This document shows positions 1 to 7,807 of a stretch of DNA of 64,000 nt, piece after piece; positions within the stretch are counted from its first letter, which is position 1, and each line of letters begins with the position of its first letter. The DNA is from Planctomycetales bacterium (GTDB taxonomy: Bacteria > Planctomycetota > Planctomycetia > Planctomycetales > Planctomycetaceae): NCBI GenBank assembly GCA_026400835.1, contig JAPLOA010000109.1:1-64000 (forward strand), given 5' to 3'. The notes beneath the pieces were generated by a model. The model ran no database searches, was not told the origin of the DNA, and saw only the letters and a program-made list of their open reading frames with translations. The position numbers were made by a program, and so were the translations under genes.

Positions 1-1
1 T

Positions 2-2755
2 TCACAATTTGACAATGCCTTTGATTCCGCGACGTCTACGTTTGATAACAGTGACTCAGGCATTACGGCAATCTATGACAACGCCGTCGCGGCCGCCGAA
101 ACTGGCTACACCAATGCCGTCGCAGCAGCCACAACAATTCGCACGAATGCTGAGGCATCCGCACAGTCGACTTTTACAGGCCTGGTTCAGGCAGCCGGTG
201 CAGAATATGCCGGGGCTCTTGCAGGGCTTCAGGCCACTTATGATGCTGCTGCGGCATCTGCGCAGTCGGAGTACAATTCAGCCGCTCAAGCCGCGCAGTC
301 AATATTCGATGCCTCGATGGCCAGTGCCACCGGCATTTACGACTCAGCGGTCGCGGCGGCGGAGTCGGCTTTTACGATCGCAACCACACCGATTAATGAA
401 GCACACACGGCCGCTGTGGCCGGACTCCTGGCGACTTACCAGCAGAACCTGCAACAGTCGGCTTCTCAATATCAAACCGCTGTTCAACCAGCGATTGCCA
501 CGCACACGACAGATGTTTCTGCGGCCAATAAAACTTACAACGATGCCGTCGCGGGGTTTCAGCAGACGAAGAATCAGGCCGACGCACTTTCTTCATCTGC
601 GTATCAGAAGCGAGTTGACGATGCGGCCGATGATTACCATGACGCGGAAAACGCCTATTGGGCATCGATGACCGGAGTTATGGCCGGTATGATGGACATG
701 GGTGATCCATCCATTCTCTACAACGCCGCCAAGCAGTACGCCGTGGATGTCGCGTTTGCCGGCGTAGCGAAAACGGCAGCCGACGGGGCGTCTTCAGTCG
801 CGTTTGTCACCAGCGAGCGGCCTGCGGATACCACACGAGACCAGGCGATCAACTCTGCTGATAACGCATTAGCGGTCGCACAAGCCAACGCGGCAAAAGC
901 TCAGGCGTTGCGCAATGCAGATTTCAAAGCCACTTATCTCCGTGATCTCGCAGCCGAGAATGCCTCATATCAGATCACGATCAATGGCTATCGAGCAATC
1001 GCAGAGATCGCCAAAGCCGGGGCAAAACAGATCTTCGACAAAGCTGCAAATGCGGCCAATGCCACGAAGGCGAGCTCCATGGCCTCCGCAGAAATGAGCC
1101 GGACCATTTCGCTGGTCAATGCCTCCGCAGCCTATGCACTTGGCGATGTAGCGGCATCTCTGACACAGGCGAATTCAATCGCTGATGCTCAGGAAGGATT
1201 GACGAACTCGCTGGCCCGGGCGGAGGCCACGTTTGTGCTCAGTGATGCGGCCGCACTGACGCAAGAATCGAGGGCGATCTCGGCAGCAGGTGCTCAGTTG
1301 TTGATTGGACAAGTGCAGGACGCGATGAGCTTCTTGTCCGCAATCAGCTCTGCCGCTGTGTCGTGGACCAGTTCCATCGCCAACGCCACATTCGCTGCGG
1401 CAACGGCAGGAGAATCGACGTCCGAGGCGACTCTCAATGCAGCCAATGCGTGGAGACAGTTCTCGCTTGACGGATCCGCGGCCGAGTCGACTTCAGCCGG
1501 TTCAGGAATGTCTGCGTTACTGTCATTTGCGACTACTACCATTATGGCTGCGAAGGCCGAGTCTGACGCGAAAGTCGATGCGGCAGAAGCTCAGGTTGGG
1601 GCCGACGTGGGAAATGCTCTGACCGCCACCGCCGACGAAGCTGCTGCTGCGACGACAGCGGCCAAGACTGTCGCAGGAGCCCAGGCTCTGGCTGCCGGTG
1701 CATCGGTCCTGGCAGGACAGGTTCTTACAATTGCCGCTACTGGAGCGGGCAAGGTCTTTGCGGATGCTAACATCGCCGCGTCATTGACAGCATCCAATGA
1801 CGCGGCTGATGCGGTGCATACTTACGTAGTCGCTTCGATCGGCGTTAACCTGATCGCATCCACGGCCGCCACGGGATTTGCTCTGCTGCGTGAGAATTCC
1901 GCCATCACGGCTATGACCACTGCACAGAAGTCAGCGATCAACGCTACTCATACGGCCACGCTGTCCAATCTGGCGGACGATCTCATTGGACGCAATGCCA
2001 GCGAAGCATTGGACGACCCCATTGCCATTGCGGCTGCAGGAAAATCAGCCGCAGACGCTACCAAAGCTGCTTGGGAAAACGTCCGAAATCTTCAGGCCCG
2101 CGCCGCCATCACCTTCGCCGGCACTGGGCCAGGTGCGGGCGGATTTGCCATGGGTTTTGCAGGATTTACGGGATGGGTGGGCGATCAATTCGATGTGGTT
2201 TGGGCTGGCGGTGTGGGACTGGCGCACGGTCTCGCCATCGTTGGTAATTCCTTGACTGCCGGCTATTTTGGATCGCTGGACAGCTACGTTGACGGACTGA
2301 TCGAAGAGAATGGGGGCATGTATGGTGCTTCGGAGAAATTTGCAAACCTTGGTACCTTTGCGTTGTTGCTCGCAGGCGGATACGCCGCAGCAGGTGCGGC
2401 GTCCACGGTTTCCGCCACATTCAATATCCCCATGGGTTTTGCGTTCTTCTCGGAAGGCGGCGCGCTTGCAATAGGTGCAACGGGCAGCATACCCATTACC
2501 ATCACCGGGACCCACGTTCTCCAAGCGGCTGCTGGCGGGTTGTGGATGTTTATGAGCGGTCCGGGCTTCGAAAAAAGCCCTGGTGGGAATAATATATCGG
2601 AGAACCAAAAGGTAAGATATATCTGCCATAAGCTCGGCATTCGGGATCAAAAGAGGATCCAAGAAATCCACCGGCATATCAGTAAGCAAGGTTACACTTT
2701 GGAAGAGATTGAGCATCTTGTTACACAAATTGCTGAAGAAATGGGGCTATTATGA
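2..2755 (+). CDS. Ala-rich giant protein with polymorphic-toxin-like C-terminus (5' partial)
   Basis: The frame is open to the left edge, so the start is missing; 917 residues are visible. About residues 1-700 are extremely Ala/Ser/Thr-rich and predicted helical, with loosely repeated Ala-Tyr/Phe-Asp units (for example IYDSAVAAAESAF), like a long fibre or stalk. About residues 700-860 are Gly/Ala-rich and hydrophobic, with possible membrane or translocation segments. The last ~55 residues change character abruptly to a charged helical module (KVRYICHKLGIRDQKRIQ... GYTLEEIEHLV). A repetitive trunk, a hydrophobic region and a short unrelated tip, with an overlapping small gene immediately downstream, is the architecture of polymorphic toxins. 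No catalytic motif is recognised in the tip, so toxin function is an inference. Codons in the tail look more AT-rich than in the trunk, which would fit tip exchange. Confidence 0.75.
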   Translation, partial: SQFDNAFDSATSTFDNSDSGITAIYDNAVAAAETGYTNAVAAATTIRTNAEASAQSTFTGLVQAAGAEYAGALAGLQATYDAAAASAQSEYNSAAQAAQSIFDASMASATGIYDSAVAAAESAFTIATTPINEAHTAAVAGLLATYQQNLQQSASQYQTAVQPAIATHTTDVSAANKTYNDAVAGFQQTKNQADALSSSAYQKRVDDAADDYHDAENAYWASMTGVMAGMMDMGDPSILYNAAKQYAVDVAFAGVAKTAADGASSVAFVTSERPADTTRDQAINSADNALAVAQANAAKAQALRNADFKATYLRDLAAENASYQITINGYRAIAEIAKAGAKQIFDKAANAANATKASSMASAEMSRTISLVNASAAYALGDVAASLTQANSIADAQEGLTNSLARAEATFVLSDAAALTQESRAISAAGAQLLIGQVQDAMSFLSAISSAAVSWTSSIANATFAAATAGESTSEATLNAANAWRQFSLDGSAAESTSAGSGMSALLSFATTTIMAAKAESDAKVDAAEAQVGADVGNALTATADEAAAATTAAKTVAGAQALAAGASVLAGQVLTIAATGAGKVFADANIAASLTASNDAADAVHTYVVASIGVNLIASTAATGFALLRENSAITAMTTAQKSAINATHTATLSNLADDLIGRNASEALDDPIAIAAAGKSAADATKAAWENVRNLQARAAITFAGTGPGAGGFAMGFAGFTGWVGDQFDVVWAGGVGLAHGLAIVGNSLTAGYFGSLDSYVDGLIEENGGMYGASEKFANLGTFALLLAGGYAAAGAASTVSATFNIPMGFAFFSEGGALAIGATGSIPITITGTHVLQAAAGGLWMFMSGPGFEKSPGGNNISENQKVRYICHKLGIRDQKRIQEIHRHISKQGYTLEEIEHLVTQIAEEMGLL

Positions 2756-3264
2756 GACAAGCAAGAAGCGATGTTTCGATTGAAGGGGAACTGAGTCGAT
2801 GGGGAAACAGCATCACCAATTTGGAATGCTGGGGTGTGATTGCTAACAGCGTGGGATCATGGTTTTCACTTCACCTTGGAGAAAAGATTCTGCGCCCAAA
2901 GCCTATTCCAAATTCACGCTTAACGGCAGACGAGCAAAACTTCGACAGTGCCTTTGGGTTGTTTGTGACGACTTCGCCGTGGATACTGCATTCTGAAGGA
3001 CAATGGGTTGTCGATTCGGGGGCGGACGGATCGATTGGTGGCCCGATCGACAAGGGGCTGGATCTCATTCGTGGCACTCGCGTGCAAGCCGTTATGTTTG
3101 CTGCAGAGTCGAGCGAACTCACGATTCAGTTTAGTCCGGGGACGATGCGATTGCAGATTTTCCCCGATAGGCAATCGGAAACTGAAGGCGGCTACTGTGT
3201 CTTTTTCCCAGACCATTCAGTGTCCATCTTGTTGAACGGACGAGGGGAGATTCAGAATTACTGA
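2752..3264 (+). CDS. Immunity-protein-like small protein
   Basis: A 170-residue soluble protein with no signal peptide or membrane segment. Its ATG overlaps the stop of the upstream gene (ATGA), so the two are probably translationally coupled. The layout is an N-terminal region, then a conserved-looking TSPWILHSEGQWVVDSG stretch, then GTRVQAVMFAAESSELTIQF, GTMRLQIFPD and a final FFPDHSVSILLNG. This order recalls DUF6188-like and immunity-type proteins, which combine a strand-rich 'linear function of a field' core with a C-terminal W/F..PDG segment; this comparison is from memory and not searched. Position directly behind a toxin-like tail supports a cognate immunity role, but biochemical function is unproven. 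Confidence 0.7.
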   Translation: MRQARSDVSIEGELSRWGNSITNLECWGVIANSVGSWFSLHLGEKILRPKPIPNSRLTADEQNFDSAFGLFVTTSPWILHSEGQWVVDSGADGSIGGPIDKGLDLIRGTRVQAVMFAAESSELTIQFSPGTMRLQIFPDRQSETEGGYCVFFPDHSVSILLNGRGEIQNY

Positions 3265-3310
3265 CCAGACGTAAGAAGCTCGGTGACAAAACAAGACTCG
3301 GTTGGAAGGT

Positions 3311-3400
3311 CCGCTGGGTGGCACAGCCAGAATGGGCTGTGTTGCAAAGCAACAAGAAGCAGACGTGTGCGTGTCCAGTTTTCATGGCATGCTTGATTCC
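3311..3400. repeat. Dispersed ~90-bp repeat, copy A
   Basis: This stretch matches 5294-5383 in the same orientation, with about 77 of 90 positions identical by eye and no gaps. It contains a short inverted repeat (CACAGCC/GGCTGTG) and a TTGC/GCAA mini-stem. It ends a few bases before the left inverted repeat of the RAYT element. It looks like a REP-type or degenerate mobile repeat and carries no gene. Confidence 0.75.
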
Positions 3401-3408
3401 AGGCGAGA

Positions 3409-3428
3409 AAAAGGGGTCAGGTCTCTTT
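3409..3428 (+). repeat. Left inverted repeat of the RAYT element
   Basis: Twenty bases starting AAAAGGGGTCAGG, perfectly complementary to 4128-4147. The first 13 bases also occur, again as an inverted pair, in the hairpin at 28893-28970. Confidence 0.85.
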
Positions 3429-3464
3429 GATGGCCCCGCACCGGTCTCCTGCCAAACTTTTGCG

Positions 3465-4139
3465 ATGACACGCACGAAACGCATTTGTCCGGCAGGTGAA
3501 GTCTTCCACGTTCTCAATCGAGCGGTCGCTCGGCTCACGATTTTTGAAAAGCCGGAAGACTATGCCGCCTTCATGCGTGTTGTGGAAGAAACATGGAAAA
3601 TCGTGCCGCTGCCCATTTATGCAATGGTGGCAATGCCGAATCACTGGCATTTTGTGGTCCGCCCCGAGACCAGCGATCAGGTGAGTGAGTTCTTTCGTCG
3701 TCTCACCGTGATGCACACGATGCGTTGGCACGCTCACTACAAGACAGGCGGCACAGGGCATCTTTATCAGGGTCGTTTCAAGTCATTTCCGATTCAAACA
3801 GACGGGCACTTACTGACAGTAATGCGTTACGTGGAACGAAACCCGGTTCGTGCGAGTTTGATTGAACTCGCGGAAAACTGGCAATGGAGTTCCGCGTCTG
3901 CTCGATTGCAACGTGCTGACGAACGCCGCTGGCTGGCGATTCCCGCTGATCCCCCGTTGCCGCGAACTTGGCGTTCCTGGGTGAACAAGGTCGAGACAGA
4001 GGCAGAATTGAACTCGCTTCGCCGCAGTGTCAAACGCGGCTTGCCGTTCGGTGATGACAACTGGACCCGAAGCAGTGTCGTTCGACTTGGGCTCGAACCC
4101 ACAACGCGCCCAAGAGGAAGGCCAAGGAAAGAGACCTGA
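3465..4139 (+). CDS. REP-associated tyrosine transposase (RAYT, Y1_Tnp family)
   Basis: A 224-residue HUH single-strand transposase. The start is placed at the ATG giving MTRTKRICPAGEVFHVLNRAV, because family members begin with this R..G..YH/FHV.NR block; the frame is open further upstream but that part lies across the left repeat. The HUH motif is H60-W61-H62 in AMPNHWHFVV, and the catalytic tyrosine is Tyr122 in MRYVERNPVRA. GHLYQGRFKSF between them is a family signature. The basic C-terminus (RRSVKRGLPFGD, RPRGRPRKET) is typical of RAYTs and probably binds the repeat. All key residues are present, so the enzyme looks intact. Such proteins nick and join REP palindromes as single strands. 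Confidence 0.92.
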   Translation: MTRTKRICPAGEVFHVLNRAVARLTIFEKPEDYAAFMRVVEETWKIVPLPIYAMVAMPNHWHFVVRPETSDQVSEFFRRLTVMHTMRWHAHYKTGGTGHLYQGRFKSFPIQTDGHLLTVMRYVERNPVRASLIELAENWQWSSASARLQRADERRWLAIPADPPLPRTWRSWVNKVETEAELNSLRRSVKRGLPFGDDNWTRSSVVRLGLEPTTRPRGRPRKET

Positions 4140-4147
4140 CCCCTTTT
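4128..4147 (-). repeat. Right inverted repeat of the RAYT element
   Basis: Perfect complement of 3409-3428. The TGA stop of the transposase (4137-4139) lies inside this repeat, so the end of the protein is encoded by the repeat itself. Confidence 0.85.
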
Positions 4148-4629
4148 CTCCTCCAATCTACGATCCATTATCTGGCCTATATGACGCCACTGACCCTACG
4201 CTGCAAACCAGTCAATCGTTGGGTGAGTTTGCCAGAAACACTCTTGCGCTGGCTGGCGGACTAACAGCCATTAACGCCTTAGGATCCATGGCCGCCTCGA
4301 TTGCGGTTCCCGCATTCAGCTGGGGACCAGGCATAAATGGCACTCTAGTGTTAAGCATCGGCACGACTGCGATTCCGACGACGGTTATCCAAGGTCTGCA
4401 GGTCGCGGGAGCCGCCGGTGTCATCTCAGTTTACATGAGTAGTGAAGAGCAACGGTGGCATCAACTCTATAACGAATATCAAGGACTAAAAGCTGACGTC
4501 AAGTCGCAGCTATGGGAACTGCGAAAGCAGCGTCTCCAAGGGACCGAGGAAGCGCACCAACTTCGACTTGCACTTGAGAAAATTGTACGGACACTGAAGT
4601 ATATCGAAGGGCTTTTCCCATTCGGTTAA
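4148..4629 (+). pseudogene. Orphan C-terminal fragment of a toxin/RHS-like protein
   Basis: About 160 codons remain open after the RAYT right end, but there is no start codon near the boundary; the first in-frame ATG is deep inside, at GSMAASIAV. The sequence begins YDPLSGLYDATDPTLQTS, runs through a Gly/Ala hydrophobic region and ends in a charged helical tail with a coiled-coil look (LKADVKSQLWELRKQRLQG...). This mirrors the hydrophobic-then-helical end of the gene at 2-2755 without obvious sequence identity. The best reading is the displaced 3' end of another secreted toxin or YD-repeat-type protein, cut off by the transposon or left as a tip cassette. No function is assigned. Confidence 0.5.
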
Positions 4630-4728
4630 TCGACTCAATGTTTTTGGGGCGAATATCGTTCCGTCTCAGTGCGTTTTTCGCGAGGCGGCCCGCTCTTCCA
4701 ATCGATGTTTGCAATTGGAGTAAAGTTG

Positions 4729-5163
4729 ATGCAACCGGATAATAACCCCAATACCACTGAATTTGGTCAATTGTTGCGGGAATGGCCAACTGATGGGGTT
4801 GTTTCCTTGACCTCGGTGGCAACCAATGTGGCCACAACTATCTCGCCGAAAACGCATGGGTTGCTGATTAGACTTGAAAACGCCGTCGACAATTTTCGTC
4901 GGCACTATGACTGGGAAAGAGTTGCGGCGGCGCGAGCACAGTTCACACGCAAGGAATATGAAAAAGCTATCGTCACATGCACCGAGTTGTTAGAAGATGC
5001 CGGAGAAACCCCCGGCGTCTACTATTGTCGTGGTGCATCGCACGCGATCCTTGGACAGTTCGAACACGCGGTTAAGGATTATACGAAAGCCTTGGCACTC
5101 GCGCCAGATGTAGCAGAGTATTTTGCGGAACGGGCGGCCGCGCAGAGCCACTTGCACACGTGA
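4729..5163 (+). CDS. Small TPR-repeat protein
   Basis: A 144-residue protein. The start is chosen at MQPDNNPNTTEF because GGAG lies 8-9 bases upstream; an ATG at 4705 is also in frame. Residues ~65-140 form at least two tetratricopeptide repeats (ARAQFTRKEYEKAIVTCTELL, then YYCRGASHAILGQFEHAVKDYTKALALAP). It is cytoplasmic by prediction. It follows the orphan toxin-like fragment by about 100 bp, so it could be a leftover immunity or partner gene of that cassette, but TPR proteins are too general to decide. Confidence 0.6.
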   Translation: MQPDNNPNTTEFGQLLREWPTDGVVSLTSVATNVATTISPKTHGLLIRLENAVDNFRRHYDWERVAAARAQFTRKEYEKAIVTCTELLEDAGETPGVYYCRGASHAILGQFEHAVKDYTKALALAPDVAEYFAERAAAQSHLHT

Positions 5164-5481
5164 GGGGGAGCGTAAAAGGTGCCAGGAACGGTTGTTTGCA
5201 ATTTTCCTGGATGAGAATTCCTCAAGAGTAAATCCTGTTCTTGTTAATCGCCATACAACAGCGTAAATCATTACAGCATGAGTCTGCAAACGTACGCTGG
5301 GTGGCACGGCCAGAATACGCTGTGTTGCGAGGCAACAAGAAGCAGAAGTGTGCATGTCCAGATTTCATGACATGCGGAATTCCAGAAGACCGGGGAACGT
5401 CAGACTCGCAATGCATACTCGACAGTCTGAGAAAACATGAATTCCGCCTGTAAAGAAACTAGGGCCCAGGAACTGCGTTGC
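5164..5481. other. Intergenic region with repeat copy B
   Basis: This stretch contains the second ~90-bp repeat and a weak CAGACT...AGTCTG inverted repeat (~5401-5430). No convincing gene or promoter is seen. It lies between the end of the accessory region and the 3' end of the ThiF-like gene. Confidence 0.5.
5294..5383. repeat. Dispersed ~90-bp repeat, copy B
   Basis: Direct copy of 3311-3400, about 85% identical by eye. Here no transposase element is attached, so it shows the repeat without the RAYT element beside it. Confidence 0.75.
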
Positions 5482-6576
5482 TCAGGTGCCAACGTAGCGA
5501 GAATAGAGTGTTCGAGCGACAGCAGGGTCGCTGGTTCCCCGGATGATCGCTCGCCCGTCCGGAAAAATCGTCAGTTCAAACGGCGTCGTATCATTCATCG
5601 CGACGAGATCACCGCCAGGAGATTCGACTTCGGGCTGTTCTGCTGAACGCGGAATTGTAACGCGAATAAGAAATGGATTGGACGTCACACTGCCTGCCAA
5701 AGCCAGCCGAATCGCAAGATCGCTGAGAGAGAGGGCCAGTTTTTCAGGCGGAGTAATCTGCACCGCGTTTCGACCGCAAAGAACCGTTGAGGCCGAACGT
5801 TGACTGCCAGTCAGCCACAGTCGTTCACCGTTCTGGCAGGCCGGGCACTGTTGGGATTCCCGGAGTTTGCTCACATCAACGGCACGAAATGAGCCATTCC
5901 AGACATCGACGATGTGCAGTTTGCGATCAACTTGCTGAGTCTGTCCCACCAGAATTCGTAGAGCGATCGCGGCCTGCAGCGAAGCGACGACATTGACGGC
6001 TGGTCCCAGAACACCCGCCGTATCACATGTTTCCGTAGCTCCCGGCGGAGGTGGTAATGGCATCAAACATCGCAAACAGGCTGACTCATGCGGAAACACG
6101 GGCATGACCTGGCCGACGGCTCCAGTGCATCCCGTGAAGATCCAGGGAATGTTCTTTTCGAGCGACAGGTCGTTGATCAGATAGCGGATTTCAAAATTGT
6201 CCGTGCCATCCAGAACCAGGAACACACCATCCGCAAGTTCAGCGATGTTGGCATAGTCCACATCGGCCACGATCGGTTCGATCGTGACTTCGGAGTTGAC
6301 TCGTCGCAGTCGTCGAGCGGCCGCAATCACTTTGGGCAGATGGTCGGCCACATCCTGTTCATCGAACAGAACCTGACGTTGCAGATTGCTGAGTTCGACG
6401 AAGTCACGATCGACAATGCGCACATGCCCCACGCCAGCTCGCACCATCGCGTCAGCCAGAACGCAGCCTAATGCACCGCAGCCCACCAACAGGATTCGAC
6501 TGTCGCCGAGTTTCTGCTGTCCCTCTTTGCCGATTCCGGCGAACAGCATCTGCTTATGGTATCGGGATGTTGTCAC
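5482..6576 (-). CDS. ThiF/MoeB/HesA-family adenylyltransferase (E1-like)
   Basis: A 364-residue E1-like enzyme that should adenylate the C-terminal Gly of a ubiquitin-like sulfur-carrier protein. It starts at GTG (GTGA overlap with the upstream oxygenase stop), which keeps the family N-terminus RYHKQMLFAGIGKEGQQKL. ATP-binding GCGALG lies near residue 34, followed by DRDFVELSNLQRQVLF and LVLDGTDNFEIRYLIND. Zinc cysteines are CLRC and CPAC. TCDTAGVLGP carries the conserved cysteine. The C-terminal ~80 residues resemble no rhodanese domain. No ThiS/MoaD-like gene is in this window, so the partner, and whether it serves thiamine, molybdopterin or something else, is open. Confidence 0.88.
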   Translation of the reverse strand: MTTSRYHKQMLFAGIGKEGQQKLGDSRILLVGCGALGCVLADAMVRAGVGHVRIVDRDFVELSNLQRQVLFDEQDVADHLPKVIAAARRLRRVNSEVTIEPIVADVDYANIAELADGVFLVLDGTDNFEIRYLINDLSLEKNIPWIFTGCTGAVGQVMPVFPHESACLRCLMPLPPPPGATETCDTAGVLGPAVNVVASLQAAIALRILVGQTQQVDRKLHIVDVWNGSFRAVDVSKLRESQQCPACQNGERLWLTGSQRSASTVLCGRNAVQITPPEKLALSLSDLAIRLALAGSVTSNPFLIRVTIPRSAEQPEVESPGGDLVAMNDTTPFELTIFPDGRAIIRGTSDPAVARTLYSRYVGT

Positions 6577-7184
6577 GAGTCTTCGTTACCTTGCCCGGTG
6601 ATCGGGTGACTATAGAACACGTCAGACCTCAGAACGTATTTTCTTCCGGATGAAACGGATGTTCCTTCGTGCCATCGTTCATGAAGAAAAAGCAATGCTG
6701 AGCCCGTTGTCTGGGAGATTACAAACTCCCGTTTTTCACTCACGCCATCCACATCGGGAAAATCGAGAAAGGTGGTTGATCCGCCAGCGTAATCGTCGTT
6801 GAGGTAAATGAGATAGGACAACTTACTGACTTCGCCGAGATCGTTTGTCACCGAACCATCTTTGTGACGCTTGAACTGCTGTCCCGGATCATAGCGATAA
6901 AATCGCAGATTTGGGTCGACGCTCACAGGTCTGCACGAATCAAGCACCGGCAACAATCGCGAAACTCGCTGCCACATGGTGGTGGCTAACTCCACATCAT
7001 ACAGGTTCACTCGGTCGTTGTTGCGAATGTTTGTCATCATACGCTGGCCAGAGGACGTTTTTACCGAGGCCGCGGAGAAACCGATCGCCTCCGCACGCGC
7101 TATCAATTCCTGGCATTCTTCAGCGGTCATGACACCTGATATCGTGTAGATGCCTTCATCAACAATCTCAATGGTTCCTGACAT
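6573..7184 (-). CDS. 2-oxoglutarate/Fe(II)-dependent prolyl-4-hydroxylase-like oxygenase
   Basis: A 203-residue dioxygenase. The start is set at MSGTIEIVDEGIYTI; the frame is open further upstream but that part overlaps the preceding gene. The iron ligands are H107-x-D109 (FKRHKDGS) and H172 (ERWHEGTSV), with R181/K182 (GRKYVLRSDVFY) for 2-oxoglutarate. YLIYLNDDYAGGSTTF is the core strand signature of the P4Hc family. No signal peptide, so it probably acts on a cytoplasmic protein or small molecule. Its stop overlaps the GTG of the E1-like gene (4 nt) and it lies 23 nt after the kinase-family gene, so all are likely cotranscribed. Confidence 0.9.
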   Translation of the reverse strand: MSGTIEIVDEGIYTISGVMTAEECQELIARAEAIGFSAASVKTSSGQRMMTNIRNNDRVNLYDVELATTMWQRVSRLLPVLDSCRPVSVDPNLRFYRYDPGQQFKRHKDGSVTNDLGEVSKLSYLIYLNDDYAGGSTTFLDFPDVDGVSEKREFVISQTTGSALLFLHERWHEGTSVSSGRKYVLRSDVFYSHPITGQGNEDS

Positions 7185-7207
7185 GAGCCAGCACTCCAAA
7201 AACTCGA

Positions 7208-7807
7208 CTAGCTGCTGATCGACACAAAGCAGCCTGACGAAGATCTCAGATTCAGCCACTCGGTACGAACGTGCCCGACGATCGTTGCAAAAGCCCGGTC
7301 GATCATTCCTAACTGACACAGAGCAGACAGGTTTGTCTCTGGGGCGTCGCAGGATTTTGCCAGAATTATTCGGTCGGCCTGCCATTGTCGAGCGGTCCAG
7401 GCGGCAATGGAATCGCTGGTGATTTCCCAGGAAGCCGGCAGGGAATCTCCAGTGTTGTTTTCGGGCTGGCCGAACAAGAACGAATCGGCATCAAGAACGG
7501 CCGAGTGACCCTCAGACCAGACTCGTTGGGCTTCTCCGTGATTCCGGACGAGTCGCAAGGACTTGTTGAGCCGGCAAAGCAGGGTGGCGTTGTGCGACAT
7601 CGCGGCAATGGCGTCGCGGTGAGCTTTCTCAGGGGCCAATCGCAGTTTTTGATCGAGATTTCGAATGATATTCGCTGCTGCACCACCTCCAGGAACAATC
7701 AGGACAGGCGATGGACGCAGCCGATCAATGACAGCCTCGAGACGCTTCATCAGGTCGGGAATCGTCAGTAGGCTGCCGCCGAACTTCAAGACGACCGGGG
7801 CGGTCAT
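7208..7807 (-). CDS. Amino-acid-kinase-family protein, MfnE-like
   Basis: A 199-residue protein. It starts with MTAPVVLKFGGSLL, and its ATG overlaps the tyrS stop by 4 nt. LKFGGSLL (phosphate-binding) and LIVPGGGAAANIIRN are hallmarks of the aspartokinase/uridylate-kinase fold; the later WEITSDSIAAWTARQWQADRIILAKSCD resembles small kinases linked to tetrahydromethanopterin or methanofuran biosynthesis (MfnE-type) in methanogens and C1-using bacteria. It lacks regulatory ACT or PUA domains. Since fae and an ATP-grasp gene of similar context lie 11-12 kb away, a role in C1 cofactor synthesis is a reasonable inference. The substrate is not shown by the sequence. Confidence 0.75.
   Translation of the reverse strand: MTAPVVLKFGGSLLTIPDLMKRLEAVIDRLRPSPVLIVPGGGAAANIIRNLDQKLRLAPEKAHRDAIAAMSHNATLLCRLNKSLRLVRNHGEAQRVWSEGHSAVLDADSFLFGQPENNTGDSLPASWEITSDSIAAWTARQWQADRIILAKSCDAPETNLSALCQLGMIDRAFATIVGHVRTEWLNLRSSSGCFVSISS

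Larger units (their letters stand above)
3409..4147 (+). mobile_element. RAYT/IS200-like element bounded by 20-bp inverted repeats
   Basis: A single transposase gene lies between perfect 20-bp inverted repeats at 3409-3428 and 4128-4147 (AAAAGGGGTCAGGTCTCTTT and its complement). The right repeat contains the transposase stop codon. The element separates an immunity-like gene from an orphan coding fragment, so it probably inserted into a toxin/immunity region. Perfect terminal repeats are unusual for classical IS200 but fit REP-associated tyrosine transposases flanked by their cognate palindromic repeats. Confidence 0.75.
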
